NCBI GenBank assembly: GCA_944391445.1
Contig: CALXTL010000019.1
Location: forward strand, 1 to 38,141
Source of the DNA: an uncultured Alphaproteobacteria bacterium
Lineage (GTDB): Bacteria; Pseudomonadota; Alphaproteobacteria; RF32; CAG-239
DNA length: 38,141 bases
Reading direction: 5' to 3'
The notes under the pieces were generated by a model, which was not told the DNA's origin, did no database searches, and saw nothing but the letters and a program-made list of their open reading frames with translations. The stretch's first letter is position 1. Every line of letters begins with the position of its first letter. Of the stretch, positions 33,169 through 38,141 are shown in pieces. The position numbers and the translations under genes are program-made.

Positions 33169-36100
33169 CTATTTTGAGGCAGAACCTTTGCCGCTGACAG
33201 CCGCTCGCAAGGCGGCATTTGTTTTGTCATCCGTACGAGCAGGACGAATATCTTTCTCTTTATTTTTATCTTTTCCGTTAGCGCCGGTTCTTCCAAGCAG
33301 GCATACAGACTTTACTTTGTTCCAATAGCGGTCGAAAGTTGTGGTCATCGGAATTTCCTGTTGCATTTCGACATGCGATATTTTTTCATATTGGGCGGGG
33401 ACAGGATCATGATGATCAACCTGAACAACAGCATCGCTTTGGGCATAAGTGGTCCATTGAGTATTTCCGTCTTTGCCATAGCCTTCGCGGACAACGCCGT
33501 TTTCATCAACAAAGGAATTATGTCCCAGCGGGGAATTGTGAAAATGCGGGCTGCCGTCGACATGGCCGACAGTATTGTGAGTACCGACAATCTGGTCTGT
33601 TTGTCTGAAAGCATTCAGGCCTTCTTGCGTGACTTTGATATGACCGTTTTCATCAATCATGCCGGCCAAATGATCAACACTTTCCTGTGAAATGCCGCTG
33701 GCCTGACTCCAGCCTTCGCCGAAAACTTTCATATTTGTAGATTTTTCAATAAACGGATCACCATGATTCGGATGCGTGCCGTGTTCGTTATACAAAGTTT
33801 GCTCTGCGGGGACATGCGCGCCGGCATCATGCACCTGCATCAGACAGCGCATAGCTTCTGTTTTTGACAGATGCCCTTCATTCATTAATGCGGACACCCG
33901 TTCGGTCAGCAGATCTTCATGACCGGCATACCATTGATGAAGAATTTTGTCTGTTGCTTCATGGACACCGTCGGCATAAACAGTTCTATCATACCCGGGG
34001 ATTTCCGGTCTGACCATATAAGCACCCTCCTCGTCGGCCTGAGCCGATTCTTTAATCAGGCCCTTTTCATTTAGCTCGCTTTCGGATAAATCAGAGTGTT
34101 CTTTTCCAATCTCAGCGGGAAGAACTTCTTTATGATAATGAAGTGTATCATCGGCATTTTGGCGATATTCGTCGGCAGTAATGTCTTTCGTCATGTGCTC
34201 GCCAAAAATTCCTGAGGAATGCAGGCCTGTATCTAATGTGTTAATACCTGCGCCGATTCCGTATCCGCAGGCCAGAGCCGTACCTGTGGAAAGAGCCGTA
34301 TTTCCGAAACTTTTGGTTAAAGATTTCCAAACGCTGTTTCCTTCTTTTCGAGCAGCCTTAAAGCCCTTAATCAAAGAAGTGCACCCGCCGATAGCCATAC
34401 CGGCGTAAGACAAACATCTGTCCAGAGGCAAGGCGTGTCCGAGTGCTTCAACTGCTTTTCCGCCCCATACGCCGCCAACCAGAGTTGCCGCGGTAATCAA
34501 TGTCGTCTGGGCAATCTCGGGAACATGTCTTCCCATAAAGCCCCAGAAGCTGAGTTTTTTGCCATTGCCTTCTTTAGCTAATTGCTCTTTTTCAAGTTTG
34601 TATTGTTTATGCAGTCTCCAAGTTGCCTGACCCACATAGAAAGCGGCATACAAAGGAGCTCCGAGCCCAGGCTGCCCAAGAGCCATACATGCCGCATTTA
34701 TACCGTAGCGAGCACCTTGGTTGACAATTTGGCTTATCATATTTTGCCCGACAGCTTTTTTGTAGCTGCGTAAGGTTTCATAAGCCGGCCCAAAACGTTT
34801 TATACAGGTTTTATCAATATGTTGGATTTTGTTAAATATTTTTTTCAAAACCGGCGCATTAACACCAATACCGGCAGTTTGCCCGTTTGAATTCTTGCGT
34901 GTTGCCAGGCGGTTTAACCAACCCGCGGCACTATTAACGGCATTTGCAGCATGAGCCATAGCGGCATTTTGGGCAATCTTAACTTTTTTGCCGTTTTTAA
35001 TATCAGCAATTGTTTGAGCAACATTAGCTTCAAGAACCTTAGGATCAATGTCTTTCGGCTCTTTTTTACCCTCAAACTTTAACAATTCATTAGTTGAGAG
35101 CAAAGCACCGATTTGGACGGTTGCAGCTTCTTTATACGCATCTGTAAATTTGTTTTTAAGTTCATCATCGTCAGAGGAGAAACCTTTGATAGCAGCCTGT
35201 CTTGCGGCTTCCTCTTTAATAATGTCGGTAAAGATTTTTTTCTGTTCGTCAGTCTCAAATTCAAGACCGTCAATCATTTGTTTGATTTCAGGATAATCTT
35301 CCAATTTGAGCTCGTCAGCCATTTTCGATGTTTTGTCAAAGGCCTTTTCAATTGCTTTTGCATCTTTAGGCTCTACTTTGTCAAAACCGTTGTTTTCATC
35401 ATATACTTTGATTTCCACGTCAAGTTTCTTTTGAGCCTCGTCAGCGGCTTTGGCAATGACAGCGGAATTTTTGTTCAGCTCTTTCAGATAAGCAAACATT
35501 TCGCTTGCGCCGTCATAAACATCGGCAATATTTGTTTGATCAACAACAAGCTCTCCTTTGACATAAGCATCCAGCTTTTTAATCATTGCTTCATGGATTT
35601 GGGTTTGCTGTTCTTTCAGCATTTCAATCGTTTGGGCGTCTTTGTCTTTTTTGGCTTCTTCGGTTTGGAGCTCTTCGCCGATTCTCTGATGCAGAAAGAC
35701 CATAAATTTCGGCGGATAGGTTTCCAGAATTTTCTGGCTGGCAGCATTCATAGCGCCGTTAAATTTGGCCATTTCAATCGGAGAGAGGTTTTCAATGATG
35801 GCGCGGCGTTCATCAGGCGTCATGTCGTCGAAGTTGTCCGGCAGTTTGTTGATTGCCTTGAGAGCCGTAATTTCAACGCCTTCAACAAAATCGACGGCAT
35901 TCAGGAATTCGGTGTTTTGCCCGTCAAGCAATTGTTGCCACTCATCGGCATTCCACCCGCGCATAAGCACGCCGTCGAGAGTAATCGGGTTCGAGCCGGG
36001 GCGGGAGCCGGGCTGCAACTGAGGAGCCGGGCCGGGGACAATGATTTTTTGGATTGATCTCGGCACGTCGTAAGCATTGTCATACTCGACTTCGCCGGCA

Positions 36101-36525
36101 ATACTTTCGGCAATCCGGGCATCTTCTTCGGTTTTAATCATGTCGTTAAGCCGGTCGATGCCGTTGCCGCTGCGATAAGCGTTGATGACATTTTCATATA
36201 TTTCAATCGCGCGGGTGTTGTTCGGCCGGTTGATGCGAATGTCGTCCAGACGCTCCTGCAAAATGGAAGCGGTCATTGAATCATTGCGGTTGCGAATATG
36301 CAAAACAAGCTGTGATAAATCAGGGATTTCCCGCTCTTCCGTACGCATTTCCGACTGTGGAGCCTGATTAAAACGCTCTTCCCACAAAGAAAGATTTTTG
36401 GCATTTTGCAGGTAATGAGTCAACGCGAGGTTGGTTTCGTCTTCGCCGGCTTCTGCCAGATAATTTTTAAACTCCGTGCTGTTGCGGATTATCTCAAGTT
36501 CTTCTGGGGTAAATGTTCTGGCCAT
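33169..36525 (-). CDS. 1118-aa orphan protein inserted between dnaK and dnaJ
   Basis: I do not recognise this protein. Residues 1-580 are mostly charged helix and coiled coil (Lys/Glu/Asp-rich, e.g. around 290-430), with a Pro/Gly-rich linker (P-G-P-A-P-Q-L-Q-P-G-S-R-P-G-S-N near 165-180). Residues about 600-770 are Gly/Ala-rich and hydrophobic, with several segments able to enter a membrane (T-L-I-T-A-A-T-L-V-G-G-V-W-G-G near 668). The C-terminal third is polar, His/Asp/Gly-rich near 980-1010 (H-F-H-N-S-P-L-G-H), and ends basic. There is no N-terminal signal peptide. I choose the ATG at 36525 because AGGAG lies seven bases upstream; an extended TTG reading adds 29 residues. It has its own promoter and terminator. 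Base composition looks like that of its neighbours. An effector-, toxin- or scaffold-like role is possible but unsupported. Confidence 0.85.
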   Translation of the reverse strand: MARTFTPEELEIIRNSTEFKNYLAEAGEDETNLALTHYLQNAKNLSLWEERFNQAPQSEMRTEEREIPDLSQLVLHIRNRNDSMTASILQERLDDIRINRPNNTRAIEIYENVINAYRSGNGIDRLNDMIKTEEDARIAESIAGEVEYDNAYDVPRSIQKIIVPGPAPQLQPGSRPGSNPITLDGVLMRGWNADEWQQLLDGQNTEFLNAVDFVEGVEITALKAINKLPDNFDDMTPDERRAIIENLSPIEMAKFNGAMNAASQKILETYPPKFMVFLHQRIGEELQTEEAKKDKDAQTIEMLKEQQTQIHEAMIKKLDAYVKGELVVDQTNIADVYDGASEMFAYLKELNKNSAVIAKAADEAQKKLDVEIKVYDENNGFDKVEPKDAKAIEKAFDKTSKMADELKLEDYPEIKQMIDGLEFETDEQKKIFTDIIKEEAARQAAIKGFSSDDDELKNKFTDAYKEAATVQIGALLSTNELLKFEGKKEPKDIDPKVLEANVAQTIADIKNGKKVKIAQNAAMAHAANAVNSAAGWLNRLATRKNSNGQTAGIGVNAPVLKKIFNKIQHIDKTCIKRFGPAYETLRSYKKAVGQNMISQIVNQGARYGINAACMALGQPGLGAPLYAAFYVGQATWRLHKQYKLEKEQLAKEGNGKKLSFWGFMGRHVPEIAQTTLITAATLVGGVWGGKAVEALGHALPLDRCLSYAGMAIGGCTSLIKGFKAARKEGNSVWKSLTKSFGNTALSTGTALACGYGIGAGINTLDTGLHSSGIFGEHMTKDITADEYRQNADDTLHYHKEVLPAEIGKEHSDLSESELNEKGLIKESAQADEEGAYMVRPEIPGYDRTVYADGVHEATDKILHQWYAGHEDLLTERVSALMNEGHLSKTEAMRCLMQVHDAGAHVPAEQTLYNEHGTHPNHGDPFIEKSTNMKVFGEGWSQASGISQESVDHLAGMIDENGHIKVTQEGLNAFRQTDQIVGTHNTVGHVDGSPHFHNSPLGHNSFVDENGVVREGYGKDGNTQWTTYAQSDAVVQVDHHDPVPAQYEKISHVEMQQEIPMTTTFDRYWNKVKSVCLLGRTGANGKDKNKEKDIRPARTDDKTNAALRAAVSGKGSASK

Positions 36526-36562
36526 GCCAATGCTCCTAAGTGCGAATTTATCCATATAAAAA

Positions 36563-36591
36563 TTTATAGCATATTTTGGGCATTTTGACAA
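36563..36591 (-). promoter_or_regulatory. Sigma-70 promoter of the orphan gene
   Basis: Minus strand TTGTCA (36591-36586), 17-base spacer, TATAAA (36568-36563). The predicted start near 36556 leaves about 31 bases before the ATG at 36525. Confidence 0.6.
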
Positions 36592-36659
36592 CAATTTTTG
36601 TCTAAAATACATCTGACCAGAATATCATAAAGCAAAAACGCTTAAATTTTATTTAATTG

Positions 36660-36691
36660 CTTGCTTTTTAAGAATAAAAGCCCTAAGTAAA
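36660..36691 (+). promoter_or_regulatory. dnaJ: Candidate sigma-32 promoter of dnaJ
   Basis: CTTG (36660-36663), 18-base spacer, CCTAAGTAAA (36682-36691). The -10 differs from the RpoH consensus CYTATNTNNG at two defined positions. It is the best candidate I see for separate heat-shock control of dnaJ. Confidence 0.35.
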
Positions 36692-36761
36692 ATATAAACT
36701 TATCAGCGCACCAGCGTTGACGCGGACATTATGAACAAACAGGCTGAAAAGATAAAAGGAA

Positions 36762-37898
36762 ATGACAGAGAAAGATTACTACGAAGTTCTGGAAGTGTCA
36801 AAAACCGCCAGCGGGGAAGAGATCAAAAAAGCTTTCCGCCGTTTGGCCATGCAATATCATCCGGACCGCAATCCAGGCAACAAAGAAGCCGAGCAGAAGT
36901 TCAAAGAGATCAACGAGGCCTACGAAGTCTTGAAAGACGAGCAAAAACGTGCCGCTTATGATCGCTATGGGCATCAGGCTTTTTCCGGCGGCGCCGGCGG
37001 TAATCCTTTTGGCGGTTTTGACTTCAACTTTGGCGGTGCCGGTGGTTTTGCCGATATTTTTTCTGATGTTTTTTCCGAATTTATGGGTGGCGGCAGCCGT
37101 CGTCAGAGTTATGCCGTCCGGGGCAGTGATATCCGCTACAATATGGAAATCAGTCTGGAAGAAGCCTTCACCGGCATAGAAAAAGAAATCAAAATTCCCT
37201 CAAGCGAAACTTGTGATGAGTGCCATGGTCACGGCACCAAAGATGGCAAACCGGCGCCGGTTTGCCCGCATTGCCAGGGCAGTGGCAAGGTCAGGCTGCA
37301 AAAAGGCTTTTTTGTTGTCGAACAAAGCTGTCCGCATTGCCGCGGCACGGGGCACGTGGTGACGGAATCCTGCGCCAAATGCAAAGGCCGCGGAGCCATC
37401 AACAAAGAAAAACTGATTAAAATAAAAATTCCCGCAGGTGTTGAGGATGACACGCGCATGCGAGTGCCCGGCGGTGGCGAAGCTGGTGTTCGCGGTGGTG
37501 AAAACGGCGATCTTTACGTTTTTATCTCCGTCAAAAAACACAAGCTCTACACCCGTGACGGCGCCAACCTCTACACTCGCGTCCCCATTTCGATGTGCTG
37601 TGCGGCGCTTGGCGGCAGTATTGAAATTCCGTCGGTCACCGGAGAAAAAATCGAGCTCAAAATTGAACCCGGAGCACAGAATGATGATGTTGTCAGGGTG
37701 AAGAACCAAGGCATGAGCATTATCCGCTCCTCGCGTCGAGGAGATTTGTTTGTCAAATTACGGGTAGAAACACCGGTTAACCTCTCCGCGCGGGAAAAAG
37801 AACTGCTGGAAGAGTTTCGCACTCTCAGTCAGGATGACAAATGCCAGCCGGAGGCCAAAAGCTTTTTTGACAAAATCAAAGACCTTTTTGCCGCATAA
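36762..37898 (+). CDS. dnaJ: Co-chaperone DnaJ (Hsp40)
   Basis: 378 aa, all domains in order: J domain (1-70, H-P-D at 33-35), Gly/Phe region (about 75-115), zinc domain with four C-x-x-C-x-G-x-G repeats ([32 protein letters not shown] between about 150 and 215), and the C-terminal client-binding domain. It stimulates DnaK ATPase. The ATG at 36762 gives the conserved T-E-K-D-Y-Y-E-V-L start. The AAAGGA upstream is only one base from it, an unusually tight spacing. A short out-of-frame frame opens at the ATG at 36731 and overlaps the dnaJ start; it is probably chance. A terminator begins inside the stop codon. Confidence 0.97.
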   Translation: MTEKDYYEVLEVSKTASGEEIKKAFRRLAMQYHPDRNPGNKEAEQKFKEINEAYEVLKDEQKRAAYDRYGHQAFSGGAGGNPFGGFDFNFGGAGGFADIFSDVFSEFMGGGSRRQSYAVRGSDIRYNMEISLEEAFTGIEKEIKIPSSETCDECHGHGTKDGKPAPVCPHCQGSGKVRLQKGFFVVEQSCPHCRGTGHVVTESCAKCKGRGAINKEKLIKIKIPAGVEDDTRMRVPGGGEAGVRGGENGDLYVFISVKKHKLYTRDGANLYTRVPISMCCAALGGSIEIPSVTGEKIELKIEPGAQNDDVVRVKNQGMSIIRSSRRGDLFVKLRVETPVNLSAREKELLEEFRTLSQDDKCQPEAKSFFDKIKDLFAA

Positions 37899-37928
37899 AA
37901 AAGAGCCGCGCATCAATTACGCGGCTCT
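37897..37928 (-). terminator. Terminator between dnaJ and the right-edge gene
   Basis: AGAGCCGCG (37902-37910), nine-base loop, CGCGGCTCT (37920-37928), with the A tract at 37897-37902 giving a U run on the minus strand. It ends the gene at 37942. The hairpin may also slow transcription leaving dnaJ, though no T run follows on the plus strand. Confidence 0.75.
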
Positions 37929-37941
37929 AAACGGATTATTA

Positions 37942-38141
37942 CTATGAGCAATAGACGTGATAATTGCCGCCTGACGTCACAATATCAATACTTCCGTCCA
38001 GACCTGAACAGCATGTTGCCGCGGCTTGTCCGGCTTTGCTTGCGTTTGTAAATGTTCCGCAGTCTTTTAAGGCGCAACGGCAATATTCAAGATTATTGCA
38101 TATTACCTTTCTCTGACTAGGAAATCTTCCGCCCATCGCCT
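37942..38141 (-). CDS. C-terminal part of a Cys-rich protein, truncated by window edge
   Basis: 66 codons are visible, ending at TAG (37944-37942). The segment has seven cysteines in 64 residues (e.g. V-I-C-N, Y-C-R-C-A, D-C-G, A-A-T-C-C-S and a penultimate Cys in V-Y-C-S), Gly/Ser/Thr-rich stretches and no strongly charged helix, which suggests an exported disulfide-bonded protein. The disulfide-rich, polar C-terminus would suit a type IV pilin-like or pseudopilin protein, but the diagnostic N-terminus is outside the window. An ATG at 38136 lacks a visible ribosome binding site and is probably internal. Function open. Confidence 0.55.
   Translation of the reverse strand, partial: AMGGRFPSQRKVICNNLEYCRCALKDCGTFTNASKAGQAAATCCSGLDGSIDIVTSGGNYHVYCS

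Noticed and set aside
35113..36057. Open frame of 314 codons on the plus strand
   Set aside because: It is antisense to the 1118-aa orphan. Its Phe/Leu/Val-rich translation is what Lys/Glu/Asp codons give on the other strand, and no ribosome binding site or promoter supports it.
36731..36961. 76-codon frame overlapping the dnaJ start
   Set aside because: It is out of frame with dnaJ, lacks a ribosome binding site, and is highly basic. A regulatory upstream frame cannot be excluded but nothing supports it.
1..38141. CRISPR arrays, insertion sequences, prophage genes, tRNA and rRNA genes
   Set aside because: I looked for repeated spacers, transposase motifs, terminal repeats and RNA gene landmarks and saw none.

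Overview
The window looks like chromosomal DNA from an alphaproteobacterium, probably a reduced, host-associated (for example gut) lineage. The basis is gene order and family membership: mutM - small exported protein - crotonase - rpsT - dnaA - dnaN - recF, the ihfB - lapA - accD cluster, an EIIA(Man)-HPr pair, an alphaproteobacterial J-domain protein and an RpoH-type promoter before dnaK. I see no phage, transposon, CRISPR, tRNA or rRNA. The host-associated part is inference, from the absence of trpFBA between lapA and accD, of yejEF after yejAB, and of hprK before the PTS genes.

Layout. (a) 1-2162, minus strand: a tight operon of a 140-aa protein of unknown function, EIIA(Man), HPr and a beta-class DNA methyltransferase, then the first codons of another minus-strand gene at the left edge behind an A17 tract. 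(b) 2244-4004: an exporter-type ABC half-transporter. (c) 3986-8900, minus: the replication block rpsT, dnaA, dnaN, recF. The 594-base gap upstream of dnaA holds several inverted repeats, a TTAA-N7-TTAA (CtrA-like) box and a cluster of five GANTC sites. (d) 9018-10993, minus: mutM, a small exported protein and a crotonase. (e) 11128-18662: a J-domain protein, a 275-aa unknown, a PAS protein with no kinase domain, tsaB, a membrane/coiled-coil protein, a membrane pseudo-phosphodiesterase and a TPR protein, mostly alternating in strand. (f) 18753-21200: a Lon-family protease. (g) 21247-25414, minus: a membrane protein of unknown function coupled by ATGA overlaps to yejA and yejB. (h) 25595-31036, plus: accA, rmuC, ihfB, lapA, accD and a divergent thymidine/AMP-phosphorylase relative. 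(i) 31191-37898: dnaK and dnaJ, separated by a 3.36-kb gene on the opposite strand that encodes a 1118-aa orphan protein. A truncated Cys-rich protein lies at the right edge.

How the genes work together. DnaA, the beta clamp and RecF cover initiation, processivity and gap repair. AccA and AccD are the two carboxyltransferase subunits of acetyl-CoA carboxylase. DnaK and DnaJ are the Hsp70 machine, with a textbook alphaproteobacterial sigma-32 promoter before dnaK. HPr and EIIA(Man) form a regulatory PTS branch. The least explained content is the orphan between dnaK and dnaJ, the structured dnaA upstream region, and a set of apparently degenerate enzymes: the PAS protein, the pseudo-phosphodiesterase, the phosphorylase relative, and MutM with one zinc ligand missing.
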